Notes: generated by a model from the sequence alone, not told the origin. A DNA stretch of 64,000 nt from Paraburkholderia elongata (GCF_013177735.1 NZ_WOEZ01000228.1:1-64000); one strand, 5' to 3'; positions 24,870-34,292 are shown, counted from the stretch's first letter. A program made the numbers and translations.

Positions 24870-25601
24870 ATGACGAAAAACACCGCACGTGCACTCGCTC
24901 TCGCTCTCGTATGCGCCGCCCCTGCCGCGTTCGCGCTGACGCCGGCCATGGCCCGCGCGCAAGGCGTGACGCAGTATCAGCCCGCCGGCGTGCTGTCGCT
25001 GAATGCACAGGCAAGCTCGGAAGTGCCGCAAGACGTCGTCAATATCACGCTGTTCTACGAGCAGGAAGCGAGCGATCCGTCCGCGCTCACCTCCACGCTG
25101 AATCAGCGCGCCGACGCGGCGCTGCAAAAAGCCAAGGGCGTGAACGGTGTAACGGCTCGCACCGGTTCCTTCTCGATCTACCCGTCCACCGACCGTGACG
25201 GACGCATTTCCGCATGGCGCGGCCGTACCGAAGTTGTGCTCGAATCGCACGACTTCGCCGCGGCGTCGAAACTCGCTGGCCAGATGGCATCGATCATGCA
25301 GGTCGGTAACGTGCAGTTCTCGCTGTCGCCTGAAGCGCAGCGTGCCGCGGAGCAGAAGCTCACCGGTGAAGCCATCAAGTCGTTCCGTGAGCAAGCCGCT
25401 TCGTCGGCGCAGGCGTTCGGCTACAACGGCTATTCGATTCGTGAAGTCAACGTCGGGCACAACGGCGTCATGCCGCGTCCGATGATGATGATGAGCGCGC
25501 GTGCAATGAGCGCCGATGCGAAGGCATCCGCGCCGGTGCCGCTCGAAGGCGGCACGTCGACCGTGACGGTCAACGTGTCGGGCTCGGTGCAGATGAAGTA
25601 A
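24870..25601 (+). CDS. SIMPL-domain (DUF541) periplasmic protein
   Basis: A 243-residue exported protein. The signal peptide MTKNTARALALALVCAAPAA ends near ARAQG, and AAGGAG precedes the ATG. The mature part matches SIMPL/DUF541 proteins: GVLSLNAQASSEVPQDVVNI at the start, LQKAKGVNGVTARTGSFSIY, and an AYNGYSIREVNVG-type C-terminal strand. Such proteins occur in the periplasm or outer membrane and are linked to oxidative-stress protection in some bacteria; the molecular role is unknown. It stands alone and ends at a strong terminator. Confidence 0.88.
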   Translation: MTKNTARALALALVCAAPAAFALTPAMARAQGVTQYQPAGVLSLNAQASSEVPQDVVNITLFYEQEASDPSALTSTLNQRADAALQKAKGVNGVTARTGSFSIYPSTDRDGRISAWRGRTEVVLESHDFAAASKLAGQMASIMQVGNVQFSLSPEAQRAAEQKLTGEAIKSFREQAASSAQAFGYNGYSIREVNVGHNGVMPRPMMMMSARAMSADAKASAPVPLEGGTSTVTVNVSGSVQMK

Positions 25602-25639
25602 CAGTAACGCGGATTACGCTAGAAGTACCGCTGTAAAGG

Positions 25640-25669
25640 AAAAAGCCACGGCATGCCGTGGCTTTTTTT
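25640..25669. terminator. Bidirectional terminator between the SIMPL gene and lgt
   Basis: A perfect stem, AAAAGCCACGGC / GCCGTGGCTTTT, has a tiny loop (AT) and A- and T-runs on both sides. It can end transcription of both converging genes. Confidence 0.93.
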
Positions 25670-25701
25670 CATTGGCTGATCACTACGATAAAACGTAGCG
25701 C

Positions 25702-26607
25702 TCAGTTCGCGCCGACCGCGTGCCCCGATTGACGCCGCGCACGGCGATAGGACCACACCAGCATGGCAATGCCCGCGAGGATCATCGGCAGCGAGAGCCA
25801 TTGGCCCATTGAGAGGCCCATTGCCAGAAGCCCAAGGAAGTCGTCCGGCTCACGCGCGAATTCCACCGTGAAGCGCGCGAGGCCGTAGCCGATCAGGAAC
25901 ACCGCGGAAATCGCGCCCATCGGCTTCGGTTTGCGCGAGAAGAAGAACAGCACGAAGAACAGCGCCACTCCTTCGAGCGCAATCTCATACAACTCCGACG
26001 GATGGCGCGGCAGCATGTGATATTGCGCGAACACTTCGTTCAGATGCCATTGCGCGGCCAGTTGCGGATGCGCGGTGAGCCACGCGGCGTCGTCCGGCGC
26101 GGCGCCTGGAAACAGCATCGCCCACGGCGCCGACGGATCGGTCACACGGCCCCACAACTCGCCGTTGATGAAGTTGCCGAGACGCCCTGCCGCGAGCCCG
26201 GTCGGCACCATCGGCGCGACGAAATCGGTGACCTGCAGCCACGAGCGTTTGCGTTGATACGCGAACAGCACCATCGCCAGCGTCACGCCGAGGAAGCCGC
26301 CGTGAAACGACATGCCGCCTTCCCACACCTTGAAGATGTCGAGCGGATGGGCGAAGTAAAAGCTCGCCTTGTAGAACAGCACATAGCCGAGCCGTCCGCC
26401 GAGAATCGTTCCGAGCACGCCATAAAACAGCATGTCGTCGATATCTTTAGCGGTCCAGCCTTGTGCGGCGACGTACGGCAAACGCAGCCGCAGCCGGCCG
26501 ACGACGATCGCCGCGATGAACGCAACGAGGTACATCAGTCCATACCAGCGCACAGCGAGCGGCCCCAGATGAATGGCAACGGGGTCGAAATTCGGGTGAA
26601 TGAGCAT
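25702..26607 (-). CDS. lgt: Prolipoprotein diacylglyceryl transferase
   Basis: A 301-residue inner-membrane enzyme that moves diacylglycerol from phosphatidylglycerol to the lipobox cysteine of prolipoproteins. The Lgt signature GRLGNFINGELWGR is at about residues 141-154, with the N-terminal HLGPLAVRWYGLMYL and HPSELYEIALEG also conserved. About seven membrane helices are predicted. Residues of about 204-220 (AQWHLNEVFAQYHMLPRHPS) make a slightly long periplasmic insert before the final helices. It serves the lipoproteins seen near the right end of the window. Confidence 0.96.
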   Translation of the reverse strand: MLIHPNFDPVAIHLGPLAVRWYGLMYLVAFIAAIVVGRLRLRLPYVAAQGWTAKDIDDMLFYGVLGTILGGRLGYVLFYKASFYFAHPLDIFKVWEGGMSFHGGFLGVTLAMVLFAYQRKRSWLQVTDFVAPMVPTGLAAGRLGNFINGELWGRVTDPSAPWAMLFPGAAPDDAAWLTAHPQLAAQWHLNEVFAQYHMLPRHPSELYEIALEGVALFFVLFFFSRKPKPMGAISAVFLIGYGLARFTVEFAREPDDFLGLLAMGLSMGQWLSLPMILAGIAMLVWSYRRARRQSGHAVGAN

Positions 26608-26740
26608 CGTGTTGTTATGGGCAGTTCAGGTTCAGAAGCGGGTTTCTAGTCGATTTTCAAGTAGCAGCCGGCGGTTTGCACACCATGCGGCGCATGCGTT
26701 GGACGGTTCGGTTGGCAATGCGTTCGCGGCAGCGTCGAGC

Positions 26741-27736
26741 TTAAACATGAGGCGCCGCGAACTGCGCCTCGACAGTGGCCGCATGCGCTCGCACGATCTC
26801 GATGAAGCCGGCCAACACCGGACTCACCTCCGCCGTGCGCCAAACTAGCCCTGTCTCGATCGCCGGCACCGATTCGCAGAGCGGCCGGTACACGACGCCG
26901 GTGCGGCGCAGGTTACGCAACGATTGCGGCACCAGTGCGACGCCCATTCCGGCCGACACGAGGCTCACGATCGTCTGCATCTGGATCGCCTCCTGGCCGA
27001 CCCGGGGTGCAAGGCCCGCCACGCCGTAGCAATCCATAATGATGTCATAAAAGCCTGGCGCCAAACGTCTTGGGAAGATCACGAGCGGCTCGTCGGCGAC
27101 GTCGCGCAGGCTGATCGGCGTGTCCAGCCACTCGGCGTGCGGGTCGGCGTGCGGGCCGGCGTTAGACCCCGCGGCGCCGCCCACGCGCGCCGCCGTTTCC
27201 GTCGACATCGCGATCACCAGCGGCTCGCGGGCGATCGGCAACCACGAGAGCTGGGTGGCATGGCGCGGCGGTAGCGGCGCGATCACGAGGCCTGCATCGA
27301 TGCGCCCGGCCGCCAGTTCGTCGACCTGCACGTCGCTGGTGGCTTCGGTCAGCTCGAGACGCACCCGTGGATGGCGTGCGCCGAAATCGCGTAACAGCAA
27401 CGGCAGCAGGCCGTAATCGGCCGTCGAGACGAAGGCCAGCGACAGCACCCCCGCCTCGCCTCGCGCGAGGCTCTGCGCCAGCGGTCGCAGGCCCTCGGCG
27501 CTCGCCAGCAGGCGCTGAACCTCGGGCAACAGATCCGCACCCACCGGCGTGAGTTCGACCGAGCGCTTGGTGCGCGCGAACAACTCGACGCCGAGTGTCT
27601 CCTCCAGCGCCCGAATCGCTTGCGACAACGGCGGCTGCGTCATGGAAAGGCGCACGGCCGCTCGCCCGAAGTGTTTTTCTTCGGCGACGGTCACGAAATA
27701 ACGCAACTGGCGCAGATCAGGAATGGCAGGCAGCAT
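26741..27736 (-). CDS. LysR-type transcriptional regulator divergent from ilvD
   Basis: A 331-residue regulator. The N-terminal winged helix is at about residues 7-66 (LRQLRYFVTVAEEKHFGRAA, MTQPPLSQAIRALEETLGVE). The effector-binding domain starts near residue 95. A short low-complexity insert, AGSNAGPHADPHAEW, in the middle of the effector domain is unusual. It is read away from ilvD across a 215-base AT-rich gap, the classic arrangement for a regulator of its neighbour. The effector cannot be told from sequence. Confidence 0.9.
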   Translation of the reverse strand: MLPAIPDLRQLRYFVTVAEEKHFGRAAVRLSMTQPPLSQAIRALEETLGVELFARTKRSVELTPVGADLLPEVQRLLASAEGLRPLAQSLARGEAGVLSLAFVSTADYGLLPLLLRDFGARHPRVRLELTEATSDVQVDELAAGRIDAGLVIAPLPPRHATQLSWLPIAREPLVIAMSTETAARVGGAAGSNAGPHADPHAEWLDTPISLRDVADEPLVIFPRRLAPGFYDIIMDCYGVAGLAPRVGQEAIQMQTIVSLVSAGMGVALVPQSLRNLRRTGVVYRPLCESVPAIETGLVWRTAEVSPVLAGFIEIVRAHAATVEAQFAAPHV

Positions 27737-27951
27737 AATTAATACATTTTACGACCTAATCGAGCCCAAATAATATATTGGACACGCGCTTCGCAAAACT
27801 GCATCCTTGCGCGACGCGGCGGAACTAAACTGAACTGACGCGCCGGCCGAACCCGCCGGCAACGCATGAGCAGCGCAGGCGCAGCCCATGCACCAGCATC
27901 TGAGCCCCGAACACGCAGCAGAGATCAAAACAAAACCGATTGGAGTTCCCC
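27737..27951. promoter_or_regulatory. Divergent promoter region between the LysR gene and ilvD
   Basis: The first about 45 bases (27737-27781) are strikingly AT-rich for this genome, with TTAATACATTTTACG and AAATAATATATTGG. These are plausible LysR-type T-N11-A contacts and -10 elements for the regulator gene. The ilvD side is GC-richer, and only a ribosome site (TTGGAG) before its ATG is clear. Confidence 0.45.
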
Positions 27952-29625
27952 ATGGCATACAACCGTCGTTCGAAGAACATCACGCAAGGCGTGGCGCGCT
28001 CACCGAACCGCTCGATGTACTACGCACTCGGCTATCAGAAGGATGACTTCGACAAGCCGATGATCGGCATCGCCAACGGCCACTCGACCATCACGCCGTG
28101 TAACGCCGGCCTGCAGCGTCTGGCCGACGCAGCGGTCGCCGCGGTCAAGGGCGCCGACGCGAATCCGCAGATCTTCGGCACGCCGACGATTTCGGACGGC
28201 ATGTCGATGGGCACCGAAGGCATGAAGTACTCGCTGGTGTCGCGCGAAGTCATCTCCGACTGTATCGAGACGTGCGTGCAGGGTCAGTGGATGGACGGCG
28301 TGGTCGTGATCGGCGGTTGCGACAAGAACATGCCGGGCGGCATGATCGGCATGTTGCGCACCAACGTGCCGAGCATCTACGTGTACGGCGGCACGATCCG
28401 TCCGGGCAACTGGAAGGGCACCGATCTGACCATCGTGTCGTCGTTCGAAGCCGTGGGCGAATTCACGGCCGGCCGGATGTCGCAGGAAGATTTCGAAGGG
28501 ATCGAAAAGAACGCATGCCCGTCCACGGGTTCGTGCGGCGGCATGTACACCGCCAACACGATGAGCTCGTCGTTCGAAGCGCTGGGCATGTCGCTGCTGT
28601 ACTCGTCGACGATGGCGAATCCCGACCAGGAAAAGGTCGACTCGGCAGCCGAATCGGCACGCGTGCTGGTCGAGGCGGTCAAGAAAGATCTGAAGCCGCG
28701 TGACATCGTCACGAAGAAGTCGATCGAAAACGCCGTGGCCGTCCTGATGGCGACCGGCGGCTCGACCAACGCGGTGCTGCACTTCCTCGCCATCGCGCAT
28801 GCGGCCGAAGTGGAATGGAGCATCGAAGACTTCGAGCGCATGCGCAAGAAAGTGCCGGTGATCTGCAACCTGAAGCCGTCGGGCCAGTTCGTCGCGACCG
28901 ATCTGCATAAGGCGGGCGGCATTCCGCAAGTCATGAAGATCCTGCTGGACGCGGGCCTGCTGCACGGCGATTGCATCACGATTACCGGCAAGACGATTGC
29001 CGAAGAACTGAAGGACGTGCCGAGCAAGCCGCGCGCCGACCAGCAGGTGATCTTCCCGATCGAGCAGGCGCTGTACAAGGAAGGCCATCTCGCCATCCTG
29101 AAGGGCAACCTGGCGGTTGACGGCGCGGTCGCCAAGATCACCGGCCTGAAGAACCCGGTCATCACCGGCCCGGCCCGCGTGTTCGACGACGAGCAAAGCG
29201 CGCTGGAAGCCATTCTGGCCGACAAGATCGTCGCCGGCGACGTGGTCGTGCTGCGTTACCTCGGTCCGAAGGGCGGCCCCGGCATGCCGGAAATGCTCGC
29301 GCCGACCTCGGCGATCATCGGTAAGGGTCTCGGCGAAAGCGTCGGCCTCATCACCGACGGCCGCTTCTCGGGCGGTACGTGGGGCATGGTGGTCGGTCAC
29401 GTCGCGCCGGAAGCATTCGTGGGCGGCACGATCGCGTTCGTCCAGGAAGGCGACTCGATCACGATCGACGCGCACAAGCTGCTCCTGCAACTGAACATCG
29501 ACGACGCCGAGCTGGAACGCCGCCGCGCCGCATGGCAACAGCCGAAGCCGCGTTACACGCGTGGCGTGCTGGCGAAGTACTCGGCGCTGGCGCTGCCGGC
29601 CAACAAGGGTGCAGTGACGGGCTAA
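27952..29625 (+). CDS. ilvD: Dihydroxy-acid dehydratase
   Basis: A 557-residue Fe-S enzyme that dehydrates 2,3-dihydroxy-3-methyl-acids in branched-chain amino-acid and pantoate-precursor synthesis. The cluster cysteines lie in TPCNAGLQRL, VVIGGCDKNMPGG and NACPSTGSCGGMYTANTMSS. The C-terminal DGRFSGGTWGMVVGHVAPEA is characteristic of the IlvD/Edd family. Length and the MAYNRRSKNITQG opening fit the shorter IlvD form. The ATG is preceded by TTGGAG. A strong terminator follows. Confidence 0.96.
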   Translation: MAYNRRSKNITQGVARSPNRSMYYALGYQKDDFDKPMIGIANGHSTITPCNAGLQRLADAAVAAVKGADANPQIFGTPTISDGMSMGTEGMKYSLVSREVISDCIETCVQGQWMDGVVVIGGCDKNMPGGMIGMLRTNVPSIYVYGGTIRPGNWKGTDLTIVSSFEAVGEFTAGRMSQEDFEGIEKNACPSTGSCGGMYTANTMSSSFEALGMSLLYSSTMANPDQEKVDSAAESARVLVEAVKKDLKPRDIVTKKSIENAVAVLMATGGSTNAVLHFLAIAHAAEVEWSIEDFERMRKKVPVICNLKPSGQFVATDLHKAGGIPQVMKILLDAGLLHGDCITITGKTIAEELKDVPSKPRADQQVIFPIEQALYKEGHLAILKGNLAVDGAVAKITGLKNPVITGPARVFDDEQSALEAILADKIVAGDVVVLRYLGPKGGPGMPEMLAPTSAIIGKGLGESVGLITDGRFSGGTWGMVVGHVAPEAFVGGTIAFVQEGDSITIDAHKLLLQLNIDDAELERRRAAWQQPKPRYTRGVLAKYSALALPANKGAVTG

Positions 29626-29713
29626 GCGCGCATTGAGCAAACACTGATTCGCCTCAGCTCTCCGGGACGAATCAGAAGCACCGCTCGACGCAACATAAGT
29701 TACGAAAAGGCGC

Positions 29714-29751
29714 AAAGGGGCGCACGGGAAACCGTGCGCCCCTTTCCTTTT
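29714..29751 (+). terminator. Rho-independent terminator after ilvD
   Basis: The stem GGGGCGCACGG / CCGTGCGCCCC with loop GAAA is followed by TTTCCTTTT. It lies about 90 bases after the ilvD stop. Confidence 0.92.
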
Positions 29752-29756
29752 ATAAT
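29751..29756 (+). promoter_or_regulatory. Possible -10 element for the cytochrome c gene
   Basis: TATAAT stands right after the ilvD terminator, 43 bases before the cytochrome ATG. No good -35 hexamer lies at the proper distance, because the terminator stem occupies that place, so this is tentative. Confidence 0.4.
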
Positions 29757-29798
29757 GCGTGCACCACGAGTCGGGCACCTGCACCGACGGAGACCATA

Positions 29799-30140
29799 AT
29801 GAAATCAATGTCGTATGCGGCGCTTGCAGTGGCCGGTGTGCTGAGCGCTACGTTAGGCGCCGGCAGTTCGGCGGCGCACGCGGAGGCCGCCGCCGGCCTC
29901 GCGCTTGCCCAGCAGCAGAACTGCATGAGCTGCCATTCGGTGACACGTCCATTCATGGGACCGGCGCTGCATGATGTCGCCTCGAAATATGCCGGCCGCG
30001 AAGATGCCGCCACCTATCTGAAGCACAAGATTCTGGATGGCAGCACGGGTGTATGGGGTCGGGTGCCGATGCCCGCCAATACGCAACTCACGCCCGATCA
30101 GGCGGCTACGCTGGCGAGCTGGGTGATGACCCTTAAATGA
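29799..30140 (+). CDS. Small class I cytochrome c (c551/c552 type)
   Basis: A 113-residue periplasmic electron carrier. The signal peptide runs to about residue 28 (SSAAHA). The haem site is C42-M-S-C45-H46, and Met91 in RVPMPANTQL is the expected sixth ligand. The fold markers GPALHDVASKYAGREDA and the C-terminal AATLASWVMTLK match cytochrome c551/c552. It is a single gene between ilvD and a minus-strand unknown gene. Its redox partner is not indicated by context. Confidence 0.93.
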   Translation: MKSMSYAALAVAGVLSATLGAGSSAAHAEAAAGLALAQQQNCMSCHSVTRPFMGPALHDVASKYAGREDAATYLKHKILDGSTGVWGRVPMPANTQLTPDQAATLASWVMTLK

Positions 30141-30224
30141 TTGACGCTTGAATGAAGACCCAAATGAACATGGCTTGGTGAAAGCGGTGAGCGCGCCCGG
30201 ATAAAGGTGCGCCCCCGGCCATGT

Positions 30225-30935
30225 TCAAGCGCCATCCGAGCGCCGCGCAATCTCCTGATCGACCGCTTCCCTTACCCAGCCGGTCAATTCGGTCTCCAGA
30301 ACCAGCGCCACTTCGCGCGAGATCTGGTTGACGAGCCACGACGTGTGGTCCTGCAACGCATCGCGGCAGCGTGCTTCGATGATGCCGCGCCCCTCACCCG
30401 TCAGAAAACCCACGAACCGTCCACGCAGACGTTCGGCGATAACATCCGCATCGAGATTCGGCTGCGGCTGTGCGAGTGCTTCGTGAGCGATATCCGGCGG
30501 CACGATCGCGCCCGCCTCGATCGGCGCGCGCGGTTCAGCCCGATCGAAGACGCCCGCTGACGGCGCAACGGCAGGCTCATGTCCGTGCCGGTGATCGGCC
30601 GCGTGATGTGCCCTCGAACGTTTTTTCGGATGAGCGGGTTCTGCCGGATGCGCTTGCTCTGACACATGCACGGGTTCCGGCGCAAGCTTCGGCTCCTCCT
30701 GCGCGTGCAACGTTTCTGGTGCAGGTGCGGGTTCTGGCGCGTGCCTGGATTCCGGCGCAGGCACCGGCTCAGGCTCATGCCTGGGTTCCGGCGTGAGGAC
30801 CGGTTCCTGCGCAGTCTCTGGATCAGACGCCGCCTGCGTAGCCGGCGCCGCCGCGCCGCCCGGCGCATGGGCAGGCTTGCCCTGCACGAGAACCTCGTGC
30901 AGAACCGGGATCGAACTATCGTTAGGATCGGACAC
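30225..30935 (-). CDS. Proline/glutamate-rich DUF2486-like protein
   Basis: A 236-residue protein starting at a GTG (VSDPNDSSIPVLHEVLVQG). The first about 20 residues and the last about 90 are ordered-looking. The middle (about 25-130) is a low-complexity tract of Pro, Glu, Ala and His in degenerate repeats of the PEPxHxPEP type. The C-terminal part (DVIAERLRGRFVGFLTGEGR, IIEARCRDALQDHTSWLVNQ) is amphipathic helix. It fits the DUF2486 family found next to holC in Burkholderiaceae, with unknown function. No signal peptide is seen. Confidence 0.75.
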   Translation of the reverse strand: MSDPNDSSIPVLHEVLVQGKPAHAPGGAAAPATQAASDPETAQEPVLTPEPRHEPEPVPAPESRHAPEPAPAPETLHAQEEPKLAPEPVHVSEQAHPAEPAHPKKRSRAHHAADHRHGHEPAVAPSAGVFDRAEPRAPIEAGAIVPPDIAHEALAQPQPNLDADVIAERLRGRFVGFLTGEGRGIIEARCRDALQDHTSWLVNQISREVALVLETELTGWVREAVDQEIARRSDGA

Positions 30936-31028
30936 GCGCACTCTCCGTGTTTGGGTCCAAGCTAAAGCAGTCCGCGCATGCGTCGCATCCGTACGACAAA
31001 ACACCACGCGACGCGGGCGGAATGAGGC

Positions 31029-31445
31029 CTAGCTGCCTTGCTTGTAGTTGTTCAAAGCATAGCCGCGATCGCGATAGAAGCGATAGCGTTCGCGGCCCGC
31101 CGCGAGTTCGTCGTGTGCGTTACCGACTACTTCCAGCAATCTTTCGAAGCGCGCGAATTGCGCCGGCACCGTGGCGCCGAGATTGAGCAGCACCTGATGG
31201 TGCGGCACATCATCGAGATTCGAAGCCAGCACGATCGGCGTTTCTCCGGCGTTCGGCGAGCCGGCCATGCAGTGCGGCACGAAGTCGAGTGGCGAGAACG
31301 TCCACAACTGTTCATCGAAAGCCCGCAGGCGCTCGGGCTCGGCCAGCACGATGGTCGGCTGGCCCGCCAGATACGCCTTGCGGACCAGGCGGCACGCATA
31401 CAGCAGCGAATCGCCGACGTTCGAGTGAAAATCGATTCTCGTCAT
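31029..31445 (-). CDS. holC: DNA polymerase III chi subunit
   Basis: A 138-residue clamp-loader accessory protein that links the clamp loader to single-strand-binding protein. The conserved N-terminus (MTRIDFHSNVGDSLLYACRLVRKAY) and the central GETPIVLASNLDDVPHHQVLLNLG match HolC. It lies 52 bases after pepA, the standard pepA-holC order. Confidence 0.94.
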   Translation of the reverse strand: MTRIDFHSNVGDSLLYACRLVRKAYLAGQPTIVLAEPERLRAFDEQLWTFSPLDFVPHCMAGSPNAGETPIVLASNLDDVPHHQVLLNLGATVPAQFARFERLLEVVGNAHDELAAGRERYRFYRDRGYALNNYKQGS

Positions 31446-31497
31446 CGGCGGCTCCGCTTTGCGTCTGCAGCGACGCCCGCAAACTTACTGCAACGCG

Positions 31498-33054
31498 TCA
31501 TTGTGCAGCGCGACCGTCCGCGGCCCGACCGTCAGCGGCCCTACCGTCCGCGGCCCGGTCGATCAGGAACTGCGCGAGCAACGGCACCGGACGCCCGGTA
31601 GCCCCCTTCGCCGCGCCGCTCTTCCACGCCGTGCCGGCGATGTCCAGATGCGCCCACGGGTACGCTTCGGCGAAGCGCGAGAGGAAGCACGCCGCCGTCA
31701 CGCTGCCCGCCGGACGGCCGCCGATGTTGGCGAGGTCCGCAAAGTTCGACTTGAGTTGCTCCTGATACTCCTCGTCGAGCGGCATGCGCCAGGCCGGGTC
31801 GGAAGCTTCACGCGATGCGTCGAGCAGCTCGCCCGCCAGCGCGTCGTCTTTCGAGAACAGACCGCTGTTGTGATGCCCCAACGCGATGATGCAGGCGCCT
31901 GTGAGCGTGGCGATGTCGATCACCGCTGCCGGCTTGAAGCGCTCGGCATAGGTCAGCGCGTCGCACAGGATGAGCCGGCCTTCGGCGTCCGTGTTCAGCA
32001 CTTCGATCGTCAGGCCCTTCATGCTGGTGACGATGTCGCCCGGCTTGGTGGCGGTGGCCGACGGCATGTTCTCGACAGCCGGGATAATGCCGACCACGTT
32101 GATTTTCAGGCCCATTTCGGCGACGGCGCGCAACGTGCCCAGCACCGAACCGGCGCCGCACATGTCGTACTTCATCTCGTCCATGCCTTCGCCAGGCTTG
32201 AGCGAAATGCCGCCGGTGTCGAACGTGACGCCCTTGCCGACCAGCACGACCGGCGCGGCTTTCGCGGCGCCGCCGTGGTACTGCAGCACGATGAACTGAG
32301 CCGGTTCGACCGAGCCGGCCGTGACCGACAGGAACGAGCCCATCTTAAGCGCCTCGCACTGCTTCTCGCCGAGCACTTCAACCTTCAGCTTCCAGTCTTT
32401 GGCGAGCTTCTTCGCGGTGTTCGCAAGGTAGGTCGGCGTGCAGACGCTGCTCGGCAGGTTGCCGAGGTCGCGCGTCAGATCCATGCCGTTGGCGAGCGCG
32501 GCGCCCTGCTTGGCCGCGAGCTTGGTGGCCTTCTCGTCGCCGGTATTGACGCTGAACACGATGCGCTTCAAGGCGCGCGCCGCGTTGTCCGGCTTGCTCT
32601 TCATCTGCGTGAACTTGTAGGTCAGCTCGCGCAGCGCGAGGATCGCGGCGCGCACGCCCCAATCGGCCGAGCGCTCGAGGATCGGCAGTTGGGCGAGCGT
32701 GAAGGTGACCTGGACGATCTTGGTGGGGAGCAGTGCGCGCCAGGCGGCCCGCACGGCTTCGCCGTAGGCTTTCTGGCTGAAAGCATCCTGCTTGCCGAGT
32801 CCGACCAGCAGCACGCGCGAAGCGCCGATGCCTGAGACTTCGTGCAGGAACAGCGTGGTGCCGGCCTTGCCGTCCATGTCGCCGGCCTTGATGATGCGGG
32901 TCAGGAGGCCCTTGGTGGCCGCGTCGATCTCCAGCGCAGCGCCCGAGAGCGTTTGCGACTCGAACACGCCGATTACGATGCAATCGGATTTCCCGGTCAG
33001 GAAACCGTTTGACGAGCCTTTGGTCCAATCACAGGCTTTTATGCTAAAGTCCAT
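31498..33054 (-). CDS. pepA: Leucyl aminopeptidase (cytosol aminopeptidase)
   Basis: A 518-residue M17 metallopeptidase. The metal and catalytic segments are VGKGVTFDTGGISLKPGEG and the family signature NTDAEGRLILCDAL. The start MDFSIKACDWTKG was chosen; the frame stays open about 45 codons upstream without family sequence. The C-terminus carries an extra roughly 15-residue tail (RAADGRAADGRAADGRAAQ), coded by a 15-bp tandem repeat, beyond the usual end near GRPVPLLAQFLID. It is divergent from lptF. Confidence 0.94.
   Translation of the reverse strand: MDFSIKACDWTKGSSNGFLTGKSDCIVIGVFESQTLSGAALEIDAATKGLLTRIIKAGDMDGKAGTTLFLHEVSGIGASRVLLVGLGKQDAFSQKAYGEAVRAAWRALLPTKIVQVTFTLAQLPILERSADWGVRAAILALRELTYKFTQMKSKPDNAARALKRIVFSVNTGDEKATKLAAKQGAALANGMDLTRDLGNLPSSVCTPTYLANTAKKLAKDWKLKVEVLGEKQCEALKMGSFLSVTAGSVEPAQFIVLQYHGGAAKAAPVVLVGKGVTFDTGGISLKPGEGMDEMKYDMCGAGSVLGTLRAVAEMGLKINVVGIIPAVENMPSATATKPGDIVTSMKGLTIEVLNTDAEGRLILCDALTYAERFKPAAVIDIATLTGACIIALGHHNSGLFSKDDALAGELLDASREASDPAWRMPLDEEYQEQLKSNFADLANIGGRPAGSVTAACFLSRFAEAYPWAHLDIAGTAWKSGAAKGATGRPVPLLAQFLIDRAADGRAADGRAADGRAAQ
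31514..31558 (-). repeat. Three tandem 15-bp repeats in the pepA 3' end
   Basis: Units at 31514-31528, 31529-31543 and 31544-31558 (plus-strand form CCGTCCGCGGCCCGA and variants) encode the repeated pentapeptide GRAAD at the end of PepA. The unit keeps the frame, so expansion simply lengthens the tail. Confidence 0.88.
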
Positions 33055-33191
33055 CGCGCTTGTCCTCGGATAAAATCTGGGCTTAGGATGAAAGCCGCAA
33101 TTATCCGCTATTTTTCCCGCGGCGGCTGCACCGGAGGCGTGACGGGAACCAACCCGTTCGTCACCGAGAGCGCCCCCTCTCATCATCAATA

Positions 33192-34289
33192 ATGATCTTC
33201 GAACGCTCCCTCCAGCGCGAACTCGCGTATACGGCTGGTGCCGTGTTCATGGTTCTCCTCACGCTCGTGCTGACGACGATGATGATCCGCATCGTTGGCC
33301 TCGCCGCCTCGGGCGAGATCGATCCGCGCGACGTGCTGGTCCTGATCGGCCTGACCGTGATCGGCTACCTGGCCATCATGCTCGTCGCGACTCTGTTCGT
33401 GTCGATTCTGTTCGTCCTGACCCGCTGGTACAAAGACTCCGAGATGGTCGTCTGGCTCGCCTCGGGGGTCAGTCTGACCCGCTTCATCAAGCCGATCGGT
33501 ATCTTCGCCACGCCGATCATCATTCTCATCATGTTCTTCGTGTTCGTCGGCTGGCCGTGGTCGAACCAGCAGAGCAAGCTGCTGCGCGCGCGCTTCCAGC
33601 AGCGCGACGAAGTCTCGCTCCTCGCGCCGGGCCAGTTCCGCGAATCGGCTGCCAGCCACCGGGTGTTTTTCATCGAGAAGATGTCGCCCGACCAGGCACG
33701 CGTCGAGAACGTGTTCGTGACCAGCACGGAAAACGGCAAGGTCAACGTGGTCGTGTCGAAAACCGGCCACACCGAAACACACAAGAACGGTGACCGCTTC
33801 GTCGTGCTGGAAAACGGCCGCCGCTATGACGGCGAACCGGGCCACCCCGATTTCCGCATCATGGAATTTGAACGCTATGGCGTGAAGATCCAGAGCCAGC
33901 CGGTCATCAATACGCCGACTACAACCAGCCTGTCCACCCCCACGCTCCTGCGCAACCCGACCAAGGACAACCTCGCCGAATTCGCGTGGCGCGCGGGCCT
34001 GCCGTTGATTGCGATCAACCTGATGCTGCTGGCGATTCCGCTTGCGCATCAGAACCCGCGGCGCAGCCGCACGATCAATCTGGTGATGGCTGTCCTGATC
34101 TATCTGACCTATTCGAATCTGTTGAACGTGGTCCAGTCGTGGATCGAGCAAGGCAGGATGTCGTTCGGGGTTGGCCTGCTGGGCCTGCACGTTATCGTCG
34201 CGGCTATCGTCGTGTTCATCTTCTGGCTGCGCGTGCGCAACCGGCCGCTATTCACGCGGGCAATGTTCAGCCGTTCGCAGGGGGCCTGA
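33192..34289 (+). CDS. lptF: LPS export ABC transporter permease LptF
   Basis: A 365-residue inner-membrane permease of the LptB2FG machine that extracts lipopolysaccharide. The family opening MIFERSLQRELAYTAGAVF is clear, with three N-terminal helices, a periplasmic beta-jellyroll domain (about 130-260) and three C-terminal helices. WYKDSEMVVWLASGVSL is the cytoplasmic coupling region. It is followed 3 bases later by lptG and divergent from pepA across a 137-base gap. Confidence 0.95.
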   Translation: MIFERSLQRELAYTAGAVFMVLLTLVLTTMMIRIVGLAASGEIDPRDVLVLIGLTVIGYLAIMLVATLFVSILFVLTRWYKDSEMVVWLASGVSLTRFIKPIGIFATPIIILIMFFVFVGWPWSNQQSKLLRARFQQRDEVSLLAPGQFRESAASHRVFFIEKMSPDQARVENVFVTSTENGKVNVVVSKTGHTETHKNGDRFVVLENGRRYDGEPGHPDFRIMEFERYGVKIQSQPVINTPTTTSLSTPTLLRNPTKDNLAEFAWRAGLPLIAINLMLLAIPLAHQNPRRSRTINLVMAVLIYLTYSNLLNVVQSWIEQGRMSFGVGLLGLHVIVAAIVVFIFWLRVRNRPLFTRAMFSRSQGA

Positions 34290-34292
34290 CCA

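Noticed and set aside
28000..29808. A 602-codon open frame on the minus strand opposite ilvD
   Set aside because: It is fully antisense to the intact ilvD gene, has Arg/His-rich composition without family resemblance, and follows from GC-rich codon bias.
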